Below are positions 53,304 through 62,307 of a stretch of 64,000 bases of DNA, one piece after another. Position 1 is the stretch's first letter; every line of letters starts with the position of its first letter. Location of the stretch: contig NZ_JABXWB010000003.1 of assembly GCF_013375555.1 (NCBI RefSeq), positions 124,001 through 188,000 on the forward strand, given 5' to 3'. A program made the translations under genes and the position numbers. Under the pieces are notes generated by a model. That model saw nothing but the letters and a program-made list of their open reading frames with translations. It did no database searches and had not been told where the DNA came from. The DNA is from Sphingobium sp. EM0848 (GTDB lineage: Bacteria > Pseudomonadota > Alphaproteobacteria > Sphingomonadales > Sphingomonadaceae).

Positions 53304-53919
53304 AGTGGCGTTCCTTGTCCATGAGATAGGGCTCCGGACACCCCCTCTATAACCCGCGATCGAGCTCCATGCCAAGTCCACGGCATCGGCTTCTCGACCA
53401 CCAAAATCTCCCACTGTCCATACGCCACGAACCGGGCGTGACGGCCTTCGGCCCTCACGCCCGGCCGTTGCTGTGGCGATGGGGATTGCCGCCTCGGCGC
53501 TCGCTAATCGAGCTGATCAAAGGGAAAGGCTGGCGGCTCGGCGGTTCGTTCCTCACCGCCGACCGGAGCTCTATTCGCTTGGGCCTCCGACGCCCCTTTC
53601 AGGGACGCCGTCGACCCAGGCTCACGGAGCCAAGGCGATGCCTTGTCTCCGCCCTGCCGGGTGTCGATCCCCTGCCGGACCGTCGGTCCTGGAGGCCCGA
53701 CGGATGACCCGCGCTGGGGCTTTTCTCTCAGCGCTTTTTTGCGCGTCAATGGCCTCGCCATTCACCTGTCAGCCGCCCTTATCTTGTTCCGCCCGTCGGG
53801 CGGAACCTTGCCCCGCCGGAAGCGCGAACCATCCCCCTATGAGCCACGACCAGCACGACCAGAAGCCACAGAATCATCCCCAAGGCATAAGCACACCCCA
53901 CGCACCATATGGTGCATGT
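53304..53919. other. Region upstream of the tandem recombinases
   Basis: No supported gene. A perfect 14-bp palindrome GCACCATATGGTGC (53902-53915) lies 4 bp before the recombinase ATG and could be an operator or part of an attachment site. The recombinase frame stays open through this region but shows no homologous domain. Confidence 0.45.
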
Positions 53920-55233
53920 ATGGAAAAAAGTTCAATAAAACCGCCATTTGAGTTCCTCGACCTGCCCGCGGGTCCGGCTGCTCCCGCTGGCGATTGGGTC
54001 CCCCAAAACGCCCTGTTTCCCGAGACTTTCGAGGCGGATTCGGCTGTCGATGATGGTCTTATGGTCCCCAACGGGCAAAAGCTTGGGTGCCGGGCCTATC
54101 TCGACGGCAATTTTGCGCGGCGAAAGCTACCGCTCCGTACGACGGACTATTGCATCTGGGATACGGAATTGCCGGGCTTTGGCCTGCGTGTCAGGCCGAC
54201 GGGCCGCTATTATTGGTGTGTCCGCGTCAGGCATCGCGGAACCCGGAAGCGTGTCTCCCTGGGGCGTACCAATGAAGTCGATGCGGATACGGCACGGGCA
54301 AAGGCGCGGCGGTTGCTGGCGGACGTGGCGCTGGATGGCTTACCCAAGCGAACGGTGATCAAGGCCAGTCCGACGATGGCGGACTTTGTTGCCACCTATT
54401 GGTGCGACATGATCCGGCTTTGGAAGCCGTCCACCGCCAAACGCAATCACGCTGCCTGGCGTCGGGATCTAGCACCCTATTTCGGGAAAATGCACCTAGC
54501 CGACATTGTGTCGGCGGATGTCAGGCGTTGGCGGGATGAGTGCGCAGGGTGCCGAGAGGCCAGCTACAATCGCGCTGTCCCGGTCCTTTCGGCGCTGCTC
54601 GACTATGCTGAAGCGCTTCACTTGCGGCGCAAGGGCTCGAACCCGGCGCGGGGGTTGCCGCGATACAAGCGGGAGGCCTGCGAACGCTATCTGTCGCCCC
54701 TCGAATATCGTCGCATGGGGGCCGCATTGCGAGAAGCCGAGGCAGACAATCCCGACGAAGTCGCCATGATTCGCCTGCTGCTATATACCGGCGCGCGGAT
54801 CAGCGAGATTCGCGACCTGCAATGGCTATGGGTGCGGCCGCCGCATCTGGCGTTGCCCGACAGCAAGACCGGTCCCAAGACGATCTGGCTGAACAGGCAG
54901 GCGCTTGCGATCCTGGACATGCAGCCTCGGGTGGAAGGTTGCCCCTATGTTTTTCCCAATCGGGATGGGTCGGCGCCGCTGGACCCGAACAGTTGGTGGT
55001 TCAGATTTCGGCGGACTTGCGCGTTGCCGGATGTTCGTCTTCACGACCTGCGCCATAGCTTTGCATCTACCGCCATCATGGACAATGTTCCGTTGGCGAC
55101 CATCGGTGCGTTGCTCGGTCATCTTCTCCCCGAAACCACCGCCAAATATGCCCATCTATCCGATGATGTCATTGCCGATGCGGCGCAGCGGATTTCCGGC
55201 AATCTCGCCCAGGCGATAGGGCTTCGCCCATGA
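53920..55233 (+). CDS. Tyrosine recombinase/integrase 1 of a tandem pair
   Basis: The protein has 437 aa. An arm-type DNA-binding domain covers ~70-125 (LPGFGLRVRPTGRYYWCVRVRHRGTRKRVSLGRT), then a SAM-like core-binding domain (TMADFVATYWCDMIRLWKPSTAKRNHAAWRRDLAPYFG) and the catalytic domain with R (GARISEIRDLQW), K (DSKTGP), HxxR (HDLRHSF), H (LLGH) and Y (TAKYAHL). All are present, so it should be active in site-specific recombination. Start: ATG 53920 or ATG 53839; the ribosome site is poor for both. The stop overlaps the next recombinase by 4 bases. Confidence 0.85.
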   Translation: MEKSSIKPPFEFLDLPAGPAAPAGDWVPQNALFPETFEADSAVDDGLMVPNGQKLGCRAYLDGNFARRKLPLRTTDYCIWDTELPGFGLRVRPTGRYYWCVRVRHRGTRKRVSLGRTNEVDADTARAKARRLLADVALDGLPKRTVIKASPTMADFVATYWCDMIRLWKPSTAKRNHAAWRRDLAPYFGKMHLADIVSADVRRWRDECAGCREASYNRAVPVLSALLDYAEALHLRRKGSNPARGLPRYKREACERYLSPLEYRRMGAALREAEADNPDEVAMIRLLLYTGARISEIRDLQWLWVRPPHLALPDSKTGPKTIWLNRQALAILDMQPRVEGCPYVFPNRDGSAPLDPNSWWFRFRRTCALPDVRLHDLRHSFASTAIMDNVPLATIGALLGHLLPETTAKYAHLSDDVIADAAQRISGNLAQAIGLRP

Positions 55234-56423
55234 CCGCGCTTGCACTCAAGCAGGTGGTCCGCGAGGCATTGGCGGAGGTGGGCGTCGCATTCGACTTCAC
55301 CCGCCTGCCAAGGGGCAAGGCGCGGACAACGACCTGGCTTGGCGGGCAGGGGTTTGGCATCCGCCATTATCCCTCCGGCCGCAACGTCTATATCGTCCAG
55401 GCCCGAATGGCTGGTCGCCTGCGGACGGTCACCATTGGTCCGGCAACGGTCCTGTCCCGCCACCAGGCGACCACCGTGTCACGGCGGGTTATTGCCTACG
55501 CACAGCTGGGCCTTGATGCGGCAGCGGAACGCAAGAGGATCAGGTCTGCGCCGGGCTTTGTCGATTTCCTTGAGGAATATTGGACGCGCTGGTCTCCGCG
55601 CTGGAAGCCGTCCACCCTCGACACCCACAATAAATATCGGCGGCTGTATCTCGATCGTGCCTTTCCCGACCGGACCATCGATGGACTGGATGAGGCCGAT
55701 GTCGCCAGCTGGTTTTCCGACCTCAACAACCGCCTTGGTCCCGGTGGGGCGAACCGGGTGATGACGATCCTCAGCAGTATGATGAACAAGGCTGAGGCGT
55801 GGGGCTATCGGCTTGAGAATAGCAATCCCTGCAAGTCCATCCGGTTCAATCGCACGCGCCGGTGCGATCGGTTCCTCAGCCATGAGGAGTTGCAGCGGGT
55901 CGGTGCTGTTCTCGCCAGGGTACGGGCCACTGACGAGGCGGTTCGGCCCATCGCTGCGACCGCGATCACGCTCATGCTGCTGACGGGTTGTCGGGCTGGT
56001 GAGATCATGGACCTGCAATGGCGCGACGTTCGAGGGAACAGGCTCAAGCTGCGGGACAGCAAGACGGGGCCGCGCACGGTCTGGCTGGGGGATGAGGCGC
56101 GGGCGCTGATCGACGGCTTGCCGCGCTATATGCGGAGCCCATGGCTGTTCTGGAACCGCAACTATGGGCGTCGGCTAAAGGCCGTCGATTATTATTGGAC
56201 GGAATTCCAGGCCGAAGCGGGTCTTCGCCGCGTTCGCCTGCATGACCTACGGCACACATTCGCGAGCCATGCGGCCATGAGCCAAGAAACCTTGCCCATG
56301 ATCGGACGCTTGCTTGGCCATAGCGAAATCCAGTCGACGGCGCGCTATGCCCATCTTGACGATGCCCATCTGCTCGATGCTGCGGAGCAGATTGGTGCTG
56401 CTATTGAGCGGATGTTGGGTTGA
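55230..56423 (+). CDS. Tyrosine recombinase/integrase 2 of a tandem pair
   Basis: The 397-aa protein has an arm-like N-terminal domain (FGIRHYPSGRNVYIVQARMAGRLRTVTIG), a core-binding domain (FVDFLEEYWTRWSPRWKPSTLDTHNKYRRLYL) and a catalytic domain with R (GCRAGEIMDLQW), K (DSKTGPRTVWL), HDLRHTF, LLGH and ARYAHL all intact. It starts inside the stop of recombinase 1 (ATGA overlap). The two related enzymes probably work together on one mobile unit; the site they use is not identified. Confidence 0.86.
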   Translation: MTALALKQVVREALAEVGVAFDFTRLPRGKARTTTWLGGQGFGIRHYPSGRNVYIVQARMAGRLRTVTIGPATVLSRHQATTVSRRVIAYAQLGLDAAAERKRIRSAPGFVDFLEEYWTRWSPRWKPSTLDTHNKYRRLYLDRAFPDRTIDGLDEADVASWFSDLNNRLGPGGANRVMTILSSMMNKAEAWGYRLENSNPCKSIRFNRTRRCDRFLSHEELQRVGAVLARVRATDEAVRPIAATAITLMLLTGCRAGEIMDLQWRDVRGNRLKLRDSKTGPRTVWLGDEARALIDGLPRYMRSPWLFWNRNYGRRLKAVDYYWTEFQAEAGLRRVRLHDLRHTFASHAAMSQETLPMIGRLLGHSEIQSTARYAHLDDAHLLDAAEQIGAAIERMLG

Positions 56424-56496
56424 ACCGGCTATAATGCGCGGCCCGTACTGTATGGCGTCACTTGACACCGAACGACTTTAAAGAGTAGAGGTCGAT

Positions 56497-56787
56497 ATGA
56501 AGATCAGAAACGTGATCCACAAGGGATTGCGCCGACTCATGGAGGACGACGATGAAAGCGGGCTGCAACCCGTGGTCATCGGCAAGGTCCGGCGTATGCT
56601 GTCCTTCCTCCAGGATATGGAGCGGGAGGACGAATTGCGCACCGTGCCGAGCTGGAAGGCGCACCTGCTGACCGGCGACCGCAAGGGAACATGGAGCCTG
56701 TTCGTCACGAAAAATTGGCGGATGACGTTTCGGATCGACCGTGATGAGATCGAGATCATCGACCTTGATTATGAGGATTACCACTAG
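56497..56787 (+). CDS. higB: HigB-type toxin (RelE superfamily)
   Basis: The 96-aa protein contains MKIRNVIHKGLRRLMEDDDESGL, KVRRMLSFLQD, PSWKAHLLTGDRKGTWSLFVTKNWRMTFRI and the acidic end IIDLDYEDYH, matching HigB mRNA interferases that act on ribosome-bound mRNA. In HigBA modules the toxin gene comes first, as here. Confidence 0.9.
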   Translation: MKIRNVIHKGLRRLMEDDDESGLQPVVIGKVRRMLSFLQDMEREDELRTVPSWKAHLLTGDRKGTWSLFVTKNWRMTFRIDRDEIEIIDLDYEDYH

Positions 56788-56796
56788 GAGGTGGCC

Positions 56797-57126
56797 ATGA
56801 GTGCGATTGCAGGCATTCGTTTGAAGAACCCGGCCCATCCCGGCGGTTTTATCAAGCATGAAATCATCGAGCCGCTGGACCTGACGGTCACGGCGGCGGC
56901 CGAAGTGTTGGGTGTGACGCGGGCGACCCTCTCGACCCTGCTCAACGAGCGTGCAAGCCTTTCGTCGGAAATGGCGCTGCGCATCGAGAAAGCGTTCGGC
57001 GTGTCGATGGACACGCTCATGCGGATGCAGAACAGCTATGACATTGCGCAGGCTCGCAAGCGTGAGGGCGAAATCAAGGTCATGCCGTTCAAGGGCAAGC
57101 CGGTGGAGCCGCATACAGCGGTCTGA
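56797..57126 (+). CDS. higA: HigA-type antitoxin
   Basis: The 109-aa XRE-type protein contains NPAHPGGFIKHEIIEPLDLTVTAAAEVLGVTRATLSTLLNERASLSSEMALRIEKAFG, the HigA signature. AGGAGG precedes ATG 56797. The stop codon directly abuts the IS66 end at 57127, so the original C-terminus may have been longer. Confidence 0.9.
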   Translation: MSAIAGIRLKNPAHPGGFIKHEIIEPLDLTVTAAAEVLGVTRATLSTLLNERASLSSEMALRIEKAFGVSMDTLMRMQNSYDIAQARKREGEIKVMPFKGKPVEPHTAV

Positions 57127-58846
57127 GTAAGCGGGGCAAATTTCCGGGCAGGGGGACTGGACAAGGTTGGTTTGGCGTGATTCACACTGCCGATGACTTC
57201 GGGCAACGACATTGGCGGTACAAGAGGCGAGGAGGATATTCGTCGGGTTGTTGCTGCGCTGGTTGAGCGTTGCGACCGTCTGGAAGCGACGAACCAGGAT
57301 CTGCTGATCGAGAGGGCGGCTGACAAGCTGGAGATCCAGGCATTACGGGACGAGATTGCGCGATTGAAGGGCGATCCGCCGCGTCCCCGCTTCAAGTCGA
57401 AGCCATCGGGGATGGAGAAGTCGACGTCACCGACACCGGGGAAGAAGCGGAGCAAGCGGAGGCGTGGGGCGGTGCAATCGAAGCTCACCGTCAGCCGGGA
57501 TGTGACGCTGAAAGCGGCAGTTCCTGATGGCTCACGTTTCAAGGGTTACGAAGACGTCTTGGTGCAGGATCTTCGGCTTGAAGTTGACGTCATCCGCTAT
57601 CGTCGCGAGATTTGGCGGGGTCCTGATGGTAAGCGGATCGCAGCAGAGTTGCCGGCGGGCATTTTGGGAGGCTTTGGCCCCGAGCTACGGCGCTTTATCA
57701 CGGCGGGTCATTTCCAAGGTCAGATCACCAGCGAACGGCTGTGCTCGATGTTGAACGGGATGGGTTTGGCCATTTCCAAACGCCAGGTCGTACGACTGCT
57801 CAGCCGTGGGCTCGACGATCTGGTTGCCGAAGATCGGGCGATTTTAGCCACGGGGATTTCCACGGCGCAATGGATCAATGTCGACGACACTTCCGCTCCG
57901 CATGCTCGCAAGAATGGGTATGTCACCCATCTTGGGGATCGGCGCTTCGCGGTGTTTCGCAGCAGCTTTTCCAAATCGCGGCGCAATTTTCTCAATCTTC
58001 TTCAGGCGGGCATCAGCCATTTTGTCGTCAACGACGAAGCGCTAGCCAAAATGCGCGAGATGAACCTCGCGTCCGAACCGATTGCCGTGCTGGAAGCCCA
58101 CGAAGCCAAGCATTTTGAGAGCCCCGAGGCGTGGCAGGCGCATCTTTGCGCGCTGGGCTTTGACAAGTTGAGCGTCACGCCCGATCCCACCAAGGTCGCG
58201 ACCGAAGGCGCGCTATGGGGCGCCCTTTGCGAACAAGGTCTGCTCGGCGACACAGCTATCGTCTCCGATGGCGCCGGTCAGTTCCGCGTCGGCAGCAACC
58301 ATGCGTTGTGCTGGGTACATGCAGAAAGGCTGGTCCACAAACTCCATCCCCGCTCGAAGAAAGATCGTGAAGCGCTCGAACTCATCCGCACGTTGATCTG
58401 GTGGTTCTACGCCGATCTCAAAGCCTGGCAAAAGCATCCGGATCCCAAACGGGGCCGTGCCCTCAGGGTTCGTTTTGACCGGATCTTTGCCCGCAAAACC
58501 GGCTTTGTGATGCTCGATCGGCAATTGGCACGCCTCTACCGCCAGAAAAACGATCTCCTGCGCGTTCTGACACGTCCCGAAATCCCGTTGCATACCAACG
58601 GTTCGGAAAACGATATCCGCAGCTTTGTCACCAAGCGCAAAATTTCCGGTGGCACCGTTAGCGAACAAGGACGGATCGCTCGCGACATCATGCTCGGCCT
58701 GATCAAAACCTGTGCCAAGCTTGGCGTCTCCTTCTACCAATTCCTCGGTGATCGCTTCGCCGTTCCCGGCGCGCCATCCGTTCCATGGCTGCCGGACCTC
58801 GTCAGCGCCGCTCCCGCCTGACCGCCCGGGAGTTTGCCCCGCTTAC
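57127..58846 (+). mobile_element. IS66-family insertion sequence, copy 2 (1,720 bp)
   Basis: Same length, ends and encoded protein as copy 1 (25111-26830) and the same orientation. The flanks (…CGGTCTGA on the left, TCAGTCTGA… on the right) do not form an adjacent perfect target duplication, unlike copy 1, so flanking sequence may have been deleted or rearranged. Confidence 0.92.
57193..58821 (+). CDS. IS66-family transposase, copy 2
   Basis: The 542-aa transposase is identical to that at 25177-26805, with an N-terminal coiled coil, central DDE core and C-terminal TNGSENDIRSF. It has no accessory tnpA/tnpB. Identity of the copies implies very recent movement or duplication. Confidence 0.93.
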   Translation: MTSGNDIGGTRGEEDIRRVVAALVERCDRLEATNQDLLIERAADKLEIQALRDEIARLKGDPPRPRFKSKPSGMEKSTSPTPGKKRSKRRRGAVQSKLTVSRDVTLKAAVPDGSRFKGYEDVLVQDLRLEVDVIRYRREIWRGPDGKRIAAELPAGILGGFGPELRRFITAGHFQGQITSERLCSMLNGMGLAISKRQVVRLLSRGLDDLVAEDRAILATGISTAQWINVDDTSAPHARKNGYVTHLGDRRFAVFRSSFSKSRRNFLNLLQAGISHFVVNDEALAKMREMNLASEPIAVLEAHEAKHFESPEAWQAHLCALGFDKLSVTPDPTKVATEGALWGALCEQGLLGDTAIVSDGAGQFRVGSNHALCWVHAERLVHKLHPRSKKDREALELIRTLIWWFYADLKAWQKHPDPKRGRALRVRFDRIFARKTGFVMLDRQLARLYRQKNDLLRVLTRPEIPLHTNGSENDIRSFVTKRKISGGTVSEQGRIARDIMLGLIKTCAKLGVSFYQFLGDRFAVPGAPSVPWLPDLVSAAPA

Positions 58847-58904
58847 TCAGTCTGACGCGTAACCCCTTGCTTTGCAGCGCTTCCCTCGACAGTGTGAAAA
58901 TGTG

Positions 58905-59804
58905 ATGCGAACCGACCTTGACCATCTTCCGGCACCCAAGCAGCAGGAGCTGCAAGAGGTCATGCGTATCCTGTTTGAGGAATTTGCAGCCGTCATTGGC
59001 GAGAGCACCGCGCCTTGGAAAAAGAAGGCGCGCATCCTCAAGGTCATCCTCTATGGCTCCTATGCGCGTGGCGATTGGGTGGACGATCCCATCGGCGGTT
59101 ACAAATCCGACTATGACATTCTGGTCGTCGTGAACGATGAGCGGTTGACGGATGTAGTGGATTATTGGGCCTCGGCCGAAGACCGGCTGATGCGCGAGAT
59201 GACGATAACGGGAACCCTCAGCGCGCCGGTGGGCCTAATCGTGCATAGTCTCAAGGACCTGAATAAGCAGCTCGAACATGGGCGTCCCTTTTTCGTCGAC
59301 ATCGCCAAACAGGGCATTGCGCTATATGAGGCGGAAGGCTTTGGGCTGGCTACGCCGCAGAAGCTTGCGCCCGAAAAAGCCCTCGCGGAAGCTAAAGAAT
59401 ATTTTGATCTGTGGTTTCCCAAGGTTTTGAGCGCCGTGAGGGGTGCCGCTAGATACCTTGAGGACGATGAGCGCAATGACGCTGCGTTCACGCTCCATCA
59501 AGCCGCAGAGCGGGCATATCATTGCGCGTTGCTCGTGTTGACGCTCTATTCGCCGAAATCTCACAAGCTCAATTTCCTGCGCGGCCATGCGGAAGAAATT
59601 GCCCCCGAACTGATTGAGGCGTGGCCGCGCGATGACAAGTTCAGCCGCCGTTGCTTCGAGTTGCTACGCCAAGCCTATGTGAACGCAAGATACTCGCCTC
59701 ATTACAAAGTAACGGACGAGGAATTGAACTGGCTCGGTGAGAGGCTTTTTTGCCTTCAAGGTCTTGTAAAATCTGTCTGCGAACGGCGGTTGGCTGAAGT
59801 TTGA
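58905..59804 (+). CDS. MNT-HEPN fusion protein (nucleotidyltransferase + HEPN)
   Basis: The protein has 299 aa. The N-terminal minimal nucleotidyltransferase has GSYARGDW (GSxxRG) at ~49-56 and SDYDILVVV (DxD). The C-terminal half is HEPN-like (AEAKEYFDLWFPKVLSAVRGAARYLEDDERNDAAFTLHQAAERAYHCALLVLTLY). Separate MNT and HEPN genes form type VII toxin-antitoxin pairs in which MNT adenylylates HEPN; here both are in one chain. No strong ribosome site precedes ATG 58905, and the IS66 right end is only 58 bp upstream, so its own promoter may have been lost. Confidence 0.82.
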   Translation: MRTDLDHLPAPKQQELQEVMRILFEEFAAVIGESTAPWKKKARILKVILYGSYARGDWVDDPIGGYKSDYDILVVVNDERLTDVVDYWASAEDRLMREMTITGTLSAPVGLIVHSLKDLNKQLEHGRPFFVDIAKQGIALYEAEGFGLATPQKLAPEKALAEAKEYFDLWFPKVLSAVRGAARYLEDDERNDAAFTLHQAAERAYHCALLVLTLYSPKSHKLNFLRGHAEEIAPELIEAWPRDDKFSRRCFELLRQAYVNARYSPHYKVTDEELNWLGERLFCLQGLVKSVCERRLAEV

Positions 59805-60095
59805 TTAGGGGTTCACCCGCAGGTTCAGCTTTATTGGTAACATGGGTTCGAATCCTTCGAGCATGTTCGAACAGAACCGCGGCACAGCTATGAGCGTGCG
59901 GATGCCCATTCTACTCCGACCGGACCACGGATCACGGACCTTCCATAAGCGCAAGTTGGACGAACATGACGTAATCGCGGGAGCACCGGCCGCGGGCCAG
60001 GAGCACGAGATTACTGGAAGGTTGGTTGCCCCCCGATAAGATGAAGAACGGGCTCACGATTTTGGACCGGGCCCAGCATCAGACGGAGGACAACC
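59805..60095 (+). ncRNA. Candidate bridge-RNA region / left end of IS110 element
   Basis: This 291-bp stretch upstream of the IS110 transposase has no gene. In the IS110 group a structured RNA encoded in this non-coding end pairs with target and donor DNA and guides the recombinase. I infer it by position only; several short inverted repeats are present (for example around 59862-59876) but I could not fold it. Confidence 0.35.
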
Positions 60096-61127
60096 GTGGA
60101 TCAGTATATCGGACTCGACGTTTCTCTAAAAGACACTTCGCTATCGGTTCGTCAGGATGGCAAGCGCGTTTGGCGCGGCAAGTGTGCCTCCGATCCCAAA
60201 CTGCTTGCCGAAGTGATCCGCAAACGCGCGCCGAATGCAAAGCGCGTGGTATTTGAGACCGGACCGTTGTCGGTTTGGTTTTACCATGCGCTTACTGCGG
60301 AGGGTTTGCCCGCGATCTGTATAGACGCGCGCCATGCAAAGGCCGCCCTCGATATGGCTGCCAACAAGACCGATGCAAACGACGCCGACGGTCTGGCTCA
60401 TTTGGCTGAGGTGGGCTTTTATCGGGAGGTGCGCGTCAAAGGCTTTGACAGCATGTTGATGAGGACGCTGATCAGCGCCCGACGCCAACTGATGAAGATG
60501 CGGGTACAGATGTCGAACCAGATACGCGGGCTGATGAAGACATTCGGGCTTGTCATACCCAAAGGCACCGGCAGCGTTTTTGAGCGCAACGTCGTTACGC
60601 TTCTGGAAGGCGAAGACAATCTGTCGCGCATCATCCTACCGCTGCTTAAGGCCTGGAGCGATATTCGGCTTCGGGTGGCGGAGTTGACCAAGCAGCTGGT
60701 TGCGATGGCTGGCACGGATCCACGCTGCCGTCTGCTCACCTCGGTGCCTGGCGTGGGCACGGTCACCGCTACCGCCTTTGCAGCAGCAGTGGAGGATTCG
60801 ATCAACTTCAAGAACTCCCGCGCTGTCGGGGCGTGGGTCGGGCTCACCCCAAAGCGATATCAATCGGGGGAAGTTGATTATGAAGGCCACATCTCGCGCC
60901 GTGGCGACCCTAAGTTACGGACGCTGTTGTACGAGGCGGCCGCGGTCATATTGAACAGATCAACGGAGACGAACACGTTACGCACTTGGGCGCTGGCGTT
61001 AAAAGAGCGGCTTGGTTTCAAGCGAGCGGCTGTAGCTCTTGCCCGCAAATTAGCGGTGATCATGCACGCGATGCTGAAGACGGGCGAACTGTTCGATCCA
61101 AACGCCGGGACCACCGTATCAGTCTGA
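60096..61127 (+). CDS. IS110-family transposase (DEDD recombinase)
   Basis: The 343-aa protein has an N-terminal RuvC-like DEDD domain with D in YIGLDVSLKD, E in VVFETGPLS and the pair in NKTDANDADG, then a helical linker and the C-terminal Transposase_20 part (LTSVPGVGTVTATAFAAAV, FKNSRAVGAWVGLTPKRYQSG, RRGDPKLRTLLYEAA). It is complete. GTG 60096 with CGGAGG 6 bases upstream is the start. IS110 elements insert without classical inverted repeats. Confidence 0.92.
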   Translation: MDQYIGLDVSLKDTSLSVRQDGKRVWRGKCASDPKLLAEVIRKRAPNAKRVVFETGPLSVWFYHALTAEGLPAICIDARHAKAALDMAANKTDANDADGLAHLAEVGFYREVRVKGFDSMLMRTLISARRQLMKMRVQMSNQIRGLMKTFGLVIPKGTGSVFERNVVTLLEGEDNLSRIILPLLKAWSDIRLRVAELTKQLVAMAGTDPRCRLLTSVPGVGTVTATAFAAAVEDSINFKNSRAVGAWVGLTPKRYQSGEVDYEGHISRRGDPKLRTLLYEAAAVILNRSTETNTLRTWALALKERLGFKRAAVALARKLAVIMHAMLKTGELFDPNAGTTVSV

Positions 61128-61518
61128 CCCAATAAACCAACGCCATTAACAGAACACTCATCGTTTCACTGATAACGCCCTTTCAGGGCGTGCCGAGCCG
61201 TCCCTGCCGGGACGCGGCCGAGATCATTCCGCGAAGCGGGAAGCAACTGTCCTCATAAGCAGATTGCGTCACGAACATAGGAAGATCTTGCCTACGGAAC
61301 CCATCCTGCGGCGATCAACTTGCATCGACCGCGTAGACGACCCTGTACCCGGCATACGCATGGCAACAGTTATGAACGAATGATTTTGCTGGCTTGACAG
61401 AGGGGCGATTAGACGACCCGCTTCGCGGGAGCTGGCGCGTGGTGCCGGCTTTGTCCAACACATTTGCGGAAGTGAGGACTGAGGTCATTTTGCCAGGTCC
61501 GGCCGCAGCCGTGACGCC
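61128..61518. other. Region after IS110
   Basis: It includes the hairpin cluster at 61175-61243; otherwise no gene. Confidence 0.4.
61175..61243. repeat. Three consecutive small hairpins (REP-like)
   Basis: ACGCCC-TTTCA-GGGCGT (61175-61191), CGTCCC-TGCC-GGGACG (61199-61214) and TTCCGC-GAA-GCGGGAA (61227-61243, one bulge) stand in a row just downstream of IS110. They may be the element's right end or a palindromic target sequence. Confidence 0.45.
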
Positions 61519-61871
61519 ATGTTTGAGGGCTCTCGAATCGGGCACAATCAGTTGGCTGTAAACACCAGCCTGATTGACCGAAGGAGTATCTCCGAAGCTA
61601 CGCATCTGAAGTGCCGCGGTGCCATCGACCGTCAGCGGATGGTCCTACGGATCGAACAAGGCAAGGGGCAGAAGGACCGCTACGTCATGCTGTCCGTGAG
61701 GCTGCTCGATATCCTGACCAGCTACTGGCGCGTTGCCAGGCCCAAGGATTGGCTATTTCCCGGTACATCCGATGATCGACCAATCACCCGTCAGGCAGTA
61801 GGCCTCGCCTGCGAGAAAGCGCATGCCCGGTCTGGGCTAACCAAACCGGTAAGCCCCCATGGGATGAGGCA

Positions 61872-62192
61872 CTATATTCCCATACTGATTATGTCGGGTA
61901 GCGCTGTCCGAACGGCGGCACATTGGGCATTTCGGCGCATCCGTGGACATACCACGCGACATAATTTCTTGAGCTACAGACTGATGAGGAAACCGAGCAA
62001 ACGATCTACCGGCCGATAACGACCCAGTTTTGCGTCGTGAGGTAATGTCTTTGGCCACGCTGTTGGTGGAAGGCGATCAATATTATGTCTCTGGAAAGCC
62101 ATAAGAATCGACGGATTTACGTGGGATATGGGAAATTACCCGACATAATCAGTATGGGAACATAGTGTCTCCTATCTCTTCGGAGAAATAGG
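61872..62192. mobile_element. MITE-like insertion (about 321 bp) in the integrase remnant
   Basis: Inverted repeats of 31 bp with one mismatch (core TTCCCATACTGATTATGTC) lie at 61870-61900 and 62137-62167. The integrase reading is cleanly restored by removing 61872-62192, leaving AGGCA on both sides as a 5-bp duplication. The right end carries about 25 bp more than the left. No protein is encoded. Confidence 0.6.
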
Positions 62193-62307
62193 AGGCATGC
62201 CTTTGCGGTTCATTTGTTCGAAGCTGGGACTGATGTGCGAACCATCCAACTCCTGCTTGGCCACCGCGCCTTGGCTACGACAGCCCAATATCTCCGTATT
62301 GCTACCA

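Noticed and set aside
53473..53919. N-terminal extension of recombinase 1 by about 149 codons
   Set aside because: The added sequence has no domain resemblance, is Pro/Ser/Ala-rich like an untranslated GC-rich frame, and lacks a ribosome site.
25111..58846. Composite transposon formed by the two IS66 copies
   Set aside because: Copy 1 has its own target duplication on both sides, so it is a simple insertion; the outer flanks of the pair do not match as a composite unit would require.
59845..59870. GGTTCGAATCC, resembling a tRNA T-arm
   Set aside because: The flanking bases do not form a T-stem and no acceptor, anticodon or D-arm can be built around it; it is probably chance or at most a tiny remnant.
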